Of a DNA stretch of 64,000 nucleotides, positions 39,594-47,803 are shown in pieces (position 1 is the stretch's first letter; the number at the start of each line of letters is the position of its first letter). Source of the DNA: Pseudomonas viridiflava (lineage in GTDB: Bacteria > Pseudomonadota > Gammaproteobacteria > Pseudomonadales > Pseudomonadaceae); the NCBI GenBank assembly GCA_900596015.1, contig UVIF01000021.1:124001-188000 (forward strand), written 5' to 3'. A program made the position numbers and the translations under genes. The notes beneath the pieces are model-generated. The model had not been told where the DNA came from, did no database searches, and was given only the letters and a program-made list of their open reading frames with translations.

Positions 39594-39618
39594 CCACCAC
39601 CTGCTGGGCAGGTGGTGG
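39594..39618. terminator. Strong hairpin between convergent HAD and metallopeptidase genes
   Basis: CCACCACCTGC and GCAGGTGGTGG form a perfect 11-base stem around a 3-base loop. No T run follows on either strand, so termination efficiency is uncertain. Confidence 0.5.
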
Positions 39619-39630
39619 TGGGCAAACCAT

Positions 39631-40518
39631 TCAGAGGCTCTTGGCCGCGAACGTATCGCACTGGGCGATCTGGCCCTGGGCGAAGCCGGCCTTGAACCAG
39701 CGCACGCGCTGCGCCGAGGTGCCGTGGGTGAACGAATCGGGCACTACACGCCCCTGGCCCTGCTGTTGCAGACGGTCGTCGCCGATGGCATTGGCGGCGT
39801 TCAAGGCTTCTTCGATGTCACCCGGCTCCAGCCAGTTCAAGCGCTTCTGCCCATTGAACGCCCAGACCCCGGCGAAGCAATCGGCCTGCAGTTCCTGACG
39901 CACCAGCAAGCCATTGGCACCTTCCATGCGCTGGCCACCCTGACGAGCTTTCTGCACCTGATCCGACACGCCCAGCAAGGTCTGTACGTGATGACCCACC
40001 TCGTGAGCGATCACGTAGGCCTGGGCGAAATCGCCGGCGGCGCCGAAACGCTGGGACATTTCGCGGAAGAACGCCATGTCCAGATACACCTGCTGGTCGG
40101 CCGGGCAATAGAACGGTCCGCTGGCCGCCGTCGCGTAGCCACAGGCCGACTGCACCTGGCCGCTGAACAGGATGAGCTTGGGTTCCTTGTAGGTCTGGCC
40201 ACCTTGCTGGAAGATCTGCTTCCAGGTGTCTTCGGTATCGCCCAGTACCGTGCTGACGAATTCGGCCTGCTCATCGTTGGCCGGTGGCGCCTTGCGCTGG
40301 CTGGTGTCGACCGGCGCGGCCTGCTGGCCCTGGCCGGTCAGTTCACCGAGAATCTGCATGGGGTCCTGCCCGGTCAGCAGGCCGAAGCCGACGATCAGCA
40401 CCACGGCGGTCAGGCTCAGGCCCTTGCCGCCCATGCGCATCCCGCCGCCGCCACTGCCGCCACCATCACCGCGGGCATCCACGACGTTATCGCTGCGTCG
40501 GCCTTTCTTCCATAACAT
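39631..40518 (-). CDS. YpfJ-type neutral zinc metallopeptidase
   Basis: The 295-residue protein has a charged, glycine-rich start (GDGGGSGGGGMRMGGKG), one membrane anchor at about residues 32-48 and a metallopeptidase domain with HEVGHH (AYVIAHEVGHHVQTLLG). The domain also has the family ending RVRWFKAGFAQGQIAQCDTF. The YpfJ/zinc-metallopeptidase family is membrane-anchored with the catalytic part probably in the periplasm. Substrates are unknown. Cysteines at FSGQVQSACG, SGPFYCPAD, LQADCFAG and IAQCDTF could form disulfides. Confidence 0.9.
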   Translation of the reverse strand: MLWKKGRRSDNVVDARGDGGGSGGGGMRMGGKGLSLTAVVLIVGFGLLTGQDPMQILGELTGQGQQAAPVDTSQRKAPPANDEQAEFVSTVLGDTEDTWKQIFQQGGQTYKEPKLILFSGQVQSACGYATAASGPFYCPADQQVYLDMAFFREMSQRFGAAGDFAQAYVIAHEVGHHVQTLLGVSDQVQKARQGGQRMEGANGLLVRQELQADCFAGVWAFNGQKRLNWLEPGDIEEALNAANAIGDDRLQQQGQGRVVPDSFTHGTSAQRVRWFKAGFAQGQIAQCDTFAAKSL

Positions 40519-40660
40519 GGCAAATCCTCACTCGATTCATGCATAACCATTCGGGTATGCCTGTGACCGTGTTTTTCAATATTCGTTGTCGGTCATTTCC
40601 TTGAGACTAGTCCGAAGCCTGAAAACAGGTCCTCTATAAATCGAATAACAGGAGAACGGC

Positions 40661-41380
40661 ATGTCTTCCCAAGACAGCAGTCGCTTCATCATCCGTGATC
40701 GCAACTGGCACCCCAAGGCGCTGACGCCCGACTACAAGACCTCGACCATGCGCTCGCCGCGCCAGGCCTTGGTGAGCATTCCGCAGTCGGCCAGTGAAAG
40801 CACCGGCCCCAACTTCGCCCACCTCAAGTTCGGCGAGTTCGACAACGACCTGCTGCTCAACTACAACCATGGCGGCTTGCCGATCGGCGAGCGGATCATT
40901 CTGGCCGGGCGCGTCTGCGACCAATTCGGCAAGCCGATTGCCAATACCCTGGTGGAAATGTGGCAGGCGAACGCCGGTGGCCGCTATCGGCACAAGAACG
41001 ACCGCTACCTGGCGCCCCTGGACCCCAACTTCGGCGGTGTCGGCCGCACGCTGACCGACAGCGAGGGCTACTACAGTTTCCGTACCATCAAGCCGGGCCC
41101 GTACCCTTGGCGCAACGGGCCGAACGACTGGCGCCCGGCCCACGTGCATTTCTCGGTGAGCGGCCCGTCGATCGCCACCAAGTTGATCACCCAGCTTTAT
41201 TTCGAAGGCGACCCGCTGATCCCGATGTGCCCCATCGTCAAGTCGATCAACGACCCCGAGGCGGTGCAGAGCCTGATCGCCAGGCTGGACATGGCCAACG
41301 CCAATCCGATGGATTGCCTGGCCTACCGTTTCGACATCGTGCTGCGCGGTCAGCGCAAGACTCACTTCGAAAACCGTTGA
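40661..41380 (+). CDS. pcaH: PcaH, protocatechuate 3,4-dioxygenase beta subunit
   Basis: The 239-residue subunit carries the Fe(III) site: Tyr in [11 protein letters not shown], Tyr in PGPYPWRN, and the two His of [11 protein letters not shown]. With PcaG it opens protocatechuate between the two hydroxyls to beta-carboxy-cis,cis-muconate, the entry to the beta-ketoadipate pathway. AGGAG lies 8 bases before the ATG. The rest of the pca genes are not in the window, as is normal for the P. putida group. Confidence 0.97.
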   Translation: MSSQDSSRFIIRDRNWHPKALTPDYKTSTMRSPRQALVSIPQSASESTGPNFAHLKFGEFDNDLLLNYNHGGLPIGERIILAGRVCDQFGKPIANTLVEMWQANAGGRYRHKNDRYLAPLDPNFGGVGRTLTDSEGYYSFRTIKPGPYPWRNGPNDWRPAHVHFSVSGPSIATKLITQLYFEGDPLIPMCPIVKSINDPEAVQSLIARLDMANANPMDCLAYRFDIVLRGQRKTHFENR

Positions 41381-41391
41381 GGGGAATCGAC

Positions 41392-41997
41392 ATGCCTATC
41401 GAACTGCTTAAAGAAACCCCGTCACAAACGGCTGGCCCCTACGTTCACATCGGCCTGGCCCTGGCGGCGGCCGGCATCGAGCCGCGCGAGCATGAAATCT
41501 GGAACCAGATGGCCAAGTCCGAAGCGCCGGGCGAGCACATCCTGCTGTTGGGCAATGTCTACGACGGCAATGGCCATCTGGTGCGCGACTCGTTCCTGGA
41601 ACTGTGGCAGGCCGATGATCAGGGCCACTACCATATCGATTTCGACCAGGACCAACCCTTCAACAGCTTTGGCCGTACCGCCACGACGTTCGATGCCGGC
41701 GAGTGGACCGTGCAGACGATCAAGCCAGGCGTGGTGAACAACGCCGCTGGCGTACCGATGGCGCCGCACATCAACATCAGTCTGTTCGCCCGCGGGGTGA
41801 ACATTCACCTGCATACGCGGCTGTATTTCAGTGACGAGGCGGAAGCCAACGGCAAGGATCCGGTGCTGAATCTGATCGAACAACCCGCGCGCCGGGAAAC
41901 CCTGATTGCAACGCGCTGCGAGGTGGACGGCAAGCTGGCCTACCGTTTCGATATGCGTATCCAAGGGGAAGGGGAGACGGTGTTTTTCGATTTCTGA
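41392..41997 (+). CDS. pcaG: PcaG, protocatechuate 3,4-dioxygenase alpha subunit
   Basis: The 201-residue subunit shares the intradiol dioxygenase fold (SQTAGPYVHIGLA, VRDSFLELWQADDQGHYH, APHINISLFARGVNIHLHTRLYF) but lacks the iron ligands, as known for alpha subunits. It completes the active site next to the PcaH iron. It begins 11 bases after pcaH with GAGGGGAA as ribosome binding site, so both subunits are made together. Confidence 0.96.
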   Translation: MPIELLKETPSQTAGPYVHIGLALAAAGIEPREHEIWNQMAKSEAPGEHILLLGNVYDGNGHLVRDSFLELWQADDQGHYHIDFDQDQPFNSFGRTATTFDAGEWTVQTIKPGVVNNAAGVPMAPHINISLFARGVNIHLHTRLYFSDEAEANGKDPVLNLIEQPARRETLIATRCEVDGKLAYRFDMRIQGEGETVFFDF

Positions 41998-42017
41998 TTG
42001 GAGATTGCGGTGCCTTC

Positions 42018-42174
42018 ATTCGCGGGCAGAGCCCGCTCCCACAGGTCTCCCATGTGACCTCTGGGCAATCTGTGGGAGCGGGCTCTGCCCGCGAATGGGA
42101 GCACCGCGATTCAAAGCCCGCTCTGGGCAATCTGTGGGAGCGGGCTCTGCCCGCGAATGGAAGCACCGCGATTC
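42018..42174. repeat. Three REP elements with a 62-base tandem duplication
   Basis: REP cores are at 42018-42044, 42070-42098 and 42132-42160. The last two are part of a tandem duplication with a 62-base period (about 42060-42112 and 42122-42174, differing at one base). The block lies between the convergent pcaG and aldo/keto reductase genes. Confidence 0.9.
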
Positions 42175-42185
42175 AAGGCCCTACC

Positions 42186-43010
42186 TCAATCCCACTTGGG
42201 CGCAAAATCCGGGCTCACCAATCTTTGATCCTTGGGCAGCGCCGCAATGATCCGACGATCTTCATCGTCCAACTGCACCTTCAGCGCATCCAGGTTGCTC
42301 TGCTGGTTGGCTTTGCTCGCCGCCTTCGGAATTGCCGCCACGTTCTCCTGATCCAGCAGCCACTTGAGTGCCACCTGGGTCGGTAGCACGCCATGCTTTT
42401 CGGCAATCGCCTGCAGCTCGGGAATCTGCGACACCTTGTTGCGCACCAACGGGCTGTAGGCGGTCAGCGCCATGTCATGTTTGCGGGCATAGTCGAGCAG
42501 GGCGTTCTGGCCCAGGGTGACATGGTATTCAACCTGGATCGCCGCCAACGGGGCGTTCAACTCCTCCATGACATGGCGCAGCAGCGGCAGGGGAAAGTTC
42601 GCCACGCCGATGTTCAGCGCGCGGCCGTCCTGCTTGAACGACACCAGGGTGTCGATGGCTGCTTTCACATCCCAGCCCTCCTGGCCGGGCCAGTGGATCA
42701 GGAACAGGTCGATGTAGTCGCTTTGCAGCGCGTTCAGGGTGTTCTGGAACGATTCGCGCATCGCGTCGGGCGCCAGCTTGTCCCACCAGACCTTGCTGGT
42801 GACATGAATGTCGCCGCGCGGCACCCCGGACTCGGTCAGGCCACGACCCACGGCGGCCTCGTTGTTGTAGCCGGCGGCGGTATCGATGTGCCGGTAGCCC
42901 AGTTCCAGTGCCTGAATCACGGCTAAGGTGCATTCCTCGCCGAGCATCGGCCAGGTGCCAAGGCCCAGTTTCGGCATCTTCAGGTGCTGCGCGTTGGTGA
43001 TGAGTTGCAT
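42186..43010 (-). CDS. Aldo/keto reductase (DkgB-like)
   Basis: The 274-residue NADPH-dependent reductase has the (beta/alpha)8 family marks: LGLGTWPM, the catalytic Asp and Tyr in YRHIDTAAGYNNEAAVG, Lys in VTSKVWWDKL, His in DLFLIHWPG, and cofactor-binding IPKAASKANQQSN. It is closest to the 2,5-diketo-gluconate reductase B type, which reduces small aldehydes and ketones. It starts 24 bases after the flavoprotein gene on the same strand and is probably cotranscribed with it under the IclR-type regulator. Confidence 0.9.
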   Translation of the reverse strand: MQLITNAQHLKMPKLGLGTWPMLGEECTLAVIQALELGYRHIDTAAGYNNEAAVGRGLTESGVPRGDIHVTSKVWWDKLAPDAMRESFQNTLNALQSDYIDLFLIHWPGQEGWDVKAAIDTLVSFKQDGRALNIGVANFPLPLLRHVMEELNAPLAAIQVEYHVTLGQNALLDYARKHDMALTAYSPLVRNKVSQIPELQAIAEKHGVLPTQVALKWLLDQENVAAIPKAASKANQQSNLDALKVQLDDEDRRIIAALPKDQRLVSPDFAPKWD

Positions 43011-43034
43011 GTCGATCTCCTTCTCTACTGGCGT

Positions 43035-44756
43035 TTATTCGTCCCGCGTCGCCCCGGCAATATGCCGAGCGGCGACGTAGCCGAAGGTGGCGGCAGGGCC
43101 CAGGTTGATGCCCCCGGCCGGGTAATGGCCGCCCATGATGCTGGCCATGTCGCTGCCGGCGGCGTACAGCCCGGCAATGGGCAGGCCCTGACGATCGAGC
43201 ACCTGTGCGTGCTCATTGGTCTTGAGCCCGGCGAAGGTGCCGAAGCTGCCCGCTTCAACCTTGACCGCATAGAACGGCCCCTGTTCGATCGGTGCCACGC
43301 ACGGGTTGGGCCGGTGCAGCGCATCGCCCTGCTTGCGGTTGTAGGCGCTGCCGCCGCGGCCGAATGCCGGGTCCTGCCCCTGGCGCGCGTGCCGGTTGAA
43401 GTCGTCCACCGTACGGCGCAGCCCCGCCGGGTCGATGCCGCAGGCGCTGGCCAATGCCTCCAGCGTGTCGCTCACCTTGAGATAGCCGCTGTCGATGTGC
43501 GGCTTGAGCGGTAGCGGAAAGGGCCGTGAGATGCCCAGCCCGTAGCGGCGCTGGAAGGTGTGACTGCAGATCAGCCATGAGGCAACTTCCTCGCCGGGAG
43601 CATGGGCCACCATGGCTTTCACGTAGTCATGGTAGCCGTCGGCTTCGTTGACGAAGCGCTTGCCGTTGGCCAGGACGCCGATGATGCCGGGCTTGGCCCG
43701 TTCGATAATGTGCGGAAAGTGGCCGACGCTGCCGTCGGCGTAGGGCACTCGCGAGACCGGGCACCAGGCTGCGGCCGAAGCCAGTTCGGTGGCCACTTCG
43801 CCGCCGGCCGCCTCGCCCAGGCGCAGCCCGTCGCCTTCGACGCCCAGCGGTGGCAGGGCCAGGTGCTCACGGCCAGTGGGCGTGCGCGGGAACAGGCTGC
43901 GACGCCGCTCGATATCGTTGGCGAAACCGCCAGTGGCCAGCATCACGGCCTTGCGCGCGCTGATCGTGACCTCACCCCTGGCCGTCTCGACCACGGCACC
44001 GCACACCCGCGAGCCCTGCATCGACAACCGCCGGACCGGCGCCGACTCCCACAGCAGAACGCCCAGATCATCGGCCGACTTCACCAGCCGCGCCACCAGC
44101 GCTACACCGTTGCGCAGTTGCATGGCGCGTCCGTGCCAGGCGAGGTCGAACAGATGTCGGCCCACGCGCTGGCTGACGTGCAGTAGCGAACGCCAAGATC
44201 GAGTCAGCGTAAGAAAGGCGCTCAGGTCCGCCCCCGCCATGATGGGCATGCCCAGGAAGGAGGTTTCGCGCATCGTTCTGCGCAATCGCTTGAGCAACTG
44301 CTTGTCCAGTTGGCGTGCGTCGTAGGGGGCCGCGATGACCGAGCGGCCACCGGTGCCTGCGCCCGGGGTATCGCCATGGATATCGGCGATGGCATTGCCG
44401 TCGGCGAATTGCAGACGGGTGTGTTTCTCGAAGAACGCGACCATCTTCGGGGCGGCTTCTAGAAAGGCATCAACCCGCGTCGGATCGAAGTGCACGCCCA
44501 GTTCATGTTGCAGGTAGGTGCGAGGCAGGGCCGGATCCTCATCGATGCCGGCGCGCCGGGCCAACGGATTGCGCGGCACCCACATCCAGCCACCGGACCA
44601 GGCGGTTGCGCCGCCAAAGGTGCTGTCCTTTTCGACCACGATCACGCTCAGTCCGTGGTAGGCGGCGGTGACGGCCGTGGCCAGGCCTGCGGCCCCCGAG
44701 CCGATCACCAGTACATCGCACTCCACAGGGGGCGTTACGCAATCGGACGCAGGCAT
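43035..44756 (-). CDS. Fumarate reductase/3-ketosteroid dehydrogenase-type FAD flavoprotein
   Basis: The 573-residue protein has an FAD-binding fold at the start (CDVLVIGSGAAGLATAVTAAYHGLSVIVVEKD), the FGGATAWSGGWMWVPRN block, ATGGFANDIERR in the middle, and the C-terminal GLYAAGSDMASIMGGHYPAGGINLGPA. These enzymes add or remove a carbon-carbon double bond next to a carbonyl. The size and ending fit the 3-ketosteroid Delta1-dehydrogenase branch. Neighbouring oxidoreductases and pcaHG suggest a ring-shaped substrate on the way to an aromatic acid, but this is inference. Confidence 0.88.
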   Translation of the reverse strand: MPASDCVTPPVECDVLVIGSGAAGLATAVTAAYHGLSVIVVEKDSTFGGATAWSGGWMWVPRNPLARRAGIDEDPALPRTYLQHELGVHFDPTRVDAFLEAAPKMVAFFEKHTRLQFADGNAIADIHGDTPGAGTGGRSVIAAPYDARQLDKQLLKRLRRTMRETSFLGMPIMAGADLSAFLTLTRSWRSLLHVSQRVGRHLFDLAWHGRAMQLRNGVALVARLVKSADDLGVLLWESAPVRRLSMQGSRVCGAVVETARGEVTISARKAVMLATGGFANDIERRRSLFPRTPTGREHLALPPLGVEGDGLRLGEAAGGEVATELASAAAWCPVSRVPYADGSVGHFPHIIERAKPGIIGVLANGKRFVNEADGYHDYVKAMVAHAPGEEVASWLICSHTFQRRYGLGISRPFPLPLKPHIDSGYLKVSDTLEALASACGIDPAGLRRTVDDFNRHARQGQDPAFGRGGSAYNRKQGDALHRPNPCVAPIEQGPFYAVKVEAGSFGTFAGLKTNEHAQVLDRQGLPIAGLYAAGSDMASIMGGHYPAGGINLGPAATFGYVAARHIAGATRDE

Positions 44757-44800
44757 GGGGCGAATCTCCAGAGCGGCAGGTGGGTCGACTTATATTTTAT

Positions 44801-44815
44801 AGAACCTGGTTCCAC
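44801..44815. promoter_or_regulatory. Candidate IclR-family operator, flavoprotein/iclR side
   Basis: AGAACCTGGTTCCA contains the perfect dyad GAACC-T-GGTTC. Read on the minus strand (GGAACCAGGTTCTATAAAAT) it resembles the site before the Gfo/Idh gene at 45747-45760. It sits in the gap between the flavoprotein and the regulator gene. Confidence 0.5.
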
Positions 44816-44897
44816 ATTCTATGGATTGCTGGCCGAATCGCCAAGTGTAGAATCGGCAGAATTTTTCTACCCGTTCCAACTTTCCGAGAGCCCTATC

Positions 44898-45674
44898 ATG
44901 GCCGGCAGTCAGATCGAACGGGCGCTCAGCCTGCTTGAGCGCCTCACCAACGAACCCCGCGGCCAAGCCCTGCAGGCCCTTGCCGAGCAATTGGGCATGC
45001 CCAAGAGCGCGGCCCATCGCATGCTGTCCGAACTGAGCCGGTTGGGGTATGTGCGGCAGAACACCGAAACCTTGCGCTACCACCTGTCGACCAAGCTGGT
45101 TGCGCTGGGCTTCCAGTACCTCTCGGGCAGTGGCGCCGATATCGTCCAGCCGATTCTCGATCGCCTGGCTCAGGACACAGGCGAACTGGTGCGTCTTGGA
45201 GTGATCGAGGGTGACCGACAAACCTGGATCGCCAAATCCCAGGGCGCTCGCTCCGGCCTGCGCTATGACCCGGAAATGGGGCGCGATGCGCCCTTGTTCT
45301 ACACCGCTTCCGGCCACGCCTGGCTGGCCACGTTGAGCGATGCCAAGGCGCTGGCCCTGGTGGAGCAGCAAGGTATTGCCAGCCGTGACGACTTCGGGCC
45401 CAACGCCCCGCGTTCCAATGCCGATCTGCTCGAGCGTCTGCGCCTGGCCCGCGAAGCCGGCTATGCCTGGGTGGTCGAGAGCTCCGCGCTGGGCACTTCG
45501 GCCCTGGCTGCGGTCATCCGGCATCCACGGGACGCTCACGTGGTCGGTGTGCTGAGCGTTGCCGGGCCCAGCGCGCGATTGTCAGAGGCACGCCTGCATG
45601 AATTGGCGAATGGGCTGTTGGCTGCGGCACAGGAGCTGTCTCAGGTCAGCCTGGCGTCGGAGCTGTTCAGCTGA
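44898..45674 (+). CDS. IclR-family transcriptional regulator
   Basis: The 258-residue protein has an N-terminal winged helix-turn-helix (ALQALAEQLGMPKSAAHRMLSELSRLGYVRQ) and the IclR effector domain (LAQDTGELVRLGVIEGDRQTWIAKSQGARSGLRYDPEMG). I take the ATG at 44898 (MAGSQIERALSLLERL); the longer open frame runs through the promoter into the flavoprotein gene. It is divergent from the flavoprotein operon and is followed by the Gfo/Idh gene, and probably controls both. Confidence 0.92.
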   Translation: MAGSQIERALSLLERLTNEPRGQALQALAEQLGMPKSAAHRMLSELSRLGYVRQNTETLRYHLSTKLVALGFQYLSGSGADIVQPILDRLAQDTGELVRLGVIEGDRQTWIAKSQGARSGLRYDPEMGRDAPLFYTASGHAWLATLSDAKALALVEQQGIASRDDFGPNAPRSNADLLERLRLAREAGYAWVVESSALGTSALAAVIRHPRDAHVVGVLSVAGPSARLSEARLHELANGLLAAAQELSQVSLASELFS

Positions 45675-45746
45675 GCGTTGGAACAGCGATGCCGTCTGGG
45701 TCCGTCGATTCGTCGCCAATCCGTTATCCATGACTTGAAATATTCC

Positions 45747-45760
45747 GGAACTCGGTTCTA
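45747..45760. promoter_or_regulatory. Candidate IclR-family operator before the Gfo/Idh gene
   Basis: GGAACTCGGTTCTAAATAA matches the minus-strand sequence at 44801-44815 and its flank (GGAAC-NN-GGTTCTA followed by an A/T-rich run). It lies 36 bases before the proposed start codon. Confidence 0.5.
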
Positions 45761-45795
45761 AATAAGTGGAGAGAATAAAAACAAAGGATTTCATC

Positions 45796-46848
45796 GTGAC
45801 CGTCCCTCTGCGAATTGCCCTGATCGGTGCCGGCACCATGGGCCGACAGCATTACCAGCACCTGCGAGAGGTGGATGCAGCCCAACTCTGCGCCATCGCC
45901 GACCCCGGTCCTCAGGCAGCCGCGTTCGCCGCTGAATGTGCGGTGCCGCATTTCACCGATCATCGGCAGATGCTGGCGCAGGTAGCGCCTGCAGCTGTCA
46001 TCGTTGCCAACCCGAATGCTCAGCATGTGCGCACGGCACTCGATTGCCTGGCAGCCGGTGTGCCCGTGCTGCTGGAAAAACCGGTGGGGGTCGATCTGGA
46101 CGAAGTGGCCGCGCTGGTGGCTGCCAGCGCCGCCAGCGGCGTACCGGTCCTGGTCGGTCATCACCGGCGGCACAACCCGATGATCAGCCGGGCCCGGCAA
46201 GTCGTGCAAAGCGGCGTGCTCGGCCGTCTGACCACGGTGACGGCGCTGTGGCAGCTGCAGAAGCCCGACAGTTACTTCGACATCGCCTGGCGTCGCGAAC
46301 CAGGGGCAGGAATGCTGCTGACCAACCTGATTCATGACCTCGATCTGCTGCGCTACCTGTGCGGCGAAGTCCGCCAGGTGCAGGCTTTCGGCAGCAATGG
46401 CATTCGCGGCTTCGGCAACCACGACAGTCTGGCGGTGTTGCTGCAGTTCGAAAACGGCGCGCTGGGCACCTTGACCGGTTCCGACGGTGTGGCTGCGCCC
46501 TGGAGTTGGGAACTCGGCTCGGGCGAGAACCCGGTTTATCCACGCCAGGCCGATCAGCCGTGCTACCTGCTGGCTGGCACTGCCGGTGCGCTGAGCGTGC
46601 CGCAACTCAAGCGCTGGCATTACGCCGAACCGGGCGCAGGTTGGCATGAGCCCTTGCTGCAGGTGCAGGAAACCTTTGACTCTGCAGAGGCGTTGCGCGT
46701 GCAGCTGGAGCATTTCGTCGAGGTCGCGCGTGGGCGCGCCGAGCCACTGGTGAGCGCAGCGGATGCCGCGCGCACCCTGGCGTTGGTCGACGCCATCGGC
46801 GAAGCGATACGCAGCGGATGCGCCTGTGCGCCACGCGCCTTGGGCTAG
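45796..46848 (+). CDS. Gfo/Idh/MocA-family NAD(P)-dependent oxidoreductase
   Basis: The 350-residue protein has an N-terminal Rossmann fold (IALIGAGTMGRQHYQHLREV), the family motif EKPVG and the active-site region VLVGHHRRHNPMISRARQVV, then the alpha/beta C-terminal domain with HDLDLLRYLCGEVRQV. Members oxidise hydroxyls of sugars and cyclitols such as inositol. I choose GTG at 45796 because AAAGGA lies just upstream; ATG at 45766 would add ten residues without any such signal. It begins the second arm of the IclR cluster, followed 69 bases later by the TIM-barrel gene. Confidence 0.9.
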   Translation: MTVPLRIALIGAGTMGRQHYQHLREVDAAQLCAIADPGPQAAAFAAECAVPHFTDHRQMLAQVAPAAVIVANPNAQHVRTALDCLAAGVPVLLEKPVGVDLDEVAALVAASAASGVPVLVGHHRRHNPMISRARQVVQSGVLGRLTTVTALWQLQKPDSYFDIAWRREPGAGMLLTNLIHDLDLLRYLCGEVRQVQAFGSNGIRGFGNHDSLAVLLQFENGALGTLTGSDGVAAPWSWELGSGENPVYPRQADQPCYLLAGTAGALSVPQLKRWHYAEPGAGWHEPLLQVQETFDSAEALRVQLEHFVEVARGRAEPLVSAADAARTLALVDAIGEAIRSGCACAPRALG

Positions 46849-46917
46849 CCCGGTGGGTTGGCTGACATCCTCGTGCCCTGGCCACCGTCGTCCCTTTCAC
46901 GCTCCAAGGAACCGTCC

Positions 46918-47733
46918 ATGACCCACCGTATCCTGTCCCTGGCCGCATTGACGGTGCTCGAGCTGTCGCCTCCCGAGATGGTCGAAGTCGCTGCCCGCGC
47001 CGGCTATAGCCACGTCGGCCTGCGTACCGAGCCGGCTACTGCCGAGGAGCACCACTATCCGCTGCTGCGCGACAAGGCATTGCAACGCCAGACCGCCGCA
47101 CGGTTGCGTGACACCGGCATCAAGGTGCTGGACATCGAAATCCTGCGGCTCAAGCCGTTTACCCGCGTGGCGGAGTTCGAAGCTCACCTGGCCTTGGGCG
47201 CCGAGTTCGGTGCGAGCGAATTGCTGGTGGCGGGTAATGATCCAGACGTGCAAAGAGCCAGCGACAACCTGGCCGAGCTGTGCGACCTGGCGCGGCCCTA
47301 TGGCATTCATCCGCACCTGGAATTCATGCCGTGGACCGACTGCCCGGACCTTGCCAGTGCGATGGTCATGCTCGACAAGGCCGGTCGCGACAATGCCTGC
47401 GTCCTGGTCGATGCCTTTCATTTCGACCGCTCCAACTCGCGACTCGAAGAGCTGCGCACCCTGCCGGCGCACCGCTTGCGTTATGCCCAGCTGTGCGACG
47501 TGGCCGGACCGCGTCCCGCTGACATGGCCGAGATACTGCGCCAGGCGCGCCAGGAACGACGTTTTCCCGGAGACGGTGATTGCGACCTGGTCGGCCTGCT
47601 GCGGGCACTGCCGGCGGATATCCCGCTGAGCCTGGAGATACCCACGGCACGCCTGCTGGAAGAGGGTGTGAGCGCTTATGAAAGAGCGCGGATGGCCCTC
47701 GAGAAAACCCAGGTGTTATTGGCTGGGATCTAG
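46918..47733 (+). CDS. Sugar phosphate isomerase/epimerase-like TIM-barrel protein
   Basis: The 271-residue protein is an AP-endonuclease-2-type TIM barrel (Xyl isomerase-like). It has GYSHVGLRTEPA near the start, metal ligands likely in HLEFMPWTD, CVLVDAFHFDRSNS and YAQLCDVAGPRP, and Glu in PLSLEIPTARLL. The same fold serves as IolE dehydratase, as epimerase and as the dehydratase half of QuiC. Here it is cotranscribed with a Gfo/Idh oxidoreductase, a pair often seen in cyclitol and sugar-acid breakdown. AAGGAACC precedes the ATG. Confidence 0.85.
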   Translation: MTHRILSLAALTVLELSPPEMVEVAARAGYSHVGLRTEPATAEEHHYPLLRDKALQRQTAARLRDTGIKVLDIEILRLKPFTRVAEFEAHLALGAEFGASELLVAGNDPDVQRASDNLAELCDLARPYGIHPHLEFMPWTDCPDLASAMVMLDKAGRDNACVLVDAFHFDRSNSRLEELRTLPAHRLRYAQLCDVAGPRPADMAEILRQARQERRFPGDGDCDLVGLLRALPADIPLSLEIPTARLLEEGVSAYERARMALEKTQVLLAGI

Positions 47734-47750
47734 GGTGGGGTCACCGGCTC

Positions 47751-47778
47751 CTGTGGGAGCGGGCTCTGCCCGCGAATA
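47751..47778. repeat. REP element, single copy
   Basis: CTGTGGGAGCGGGCTCTGCC followed by CGCG forms a single REP hairpin between the convergent TIM-barrel and MFS genes. Confidence 0.8.
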
Positions 47779-47803
47779 GCCGCACCGCGAACCCCTGCCT
47801 GGC

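Noticed and set aside
42018-42174. CRISPR array
   Set aside because: The repeats are palindromic REP units with unequal spacing and a duplicated spacer, and no cas genes are present.
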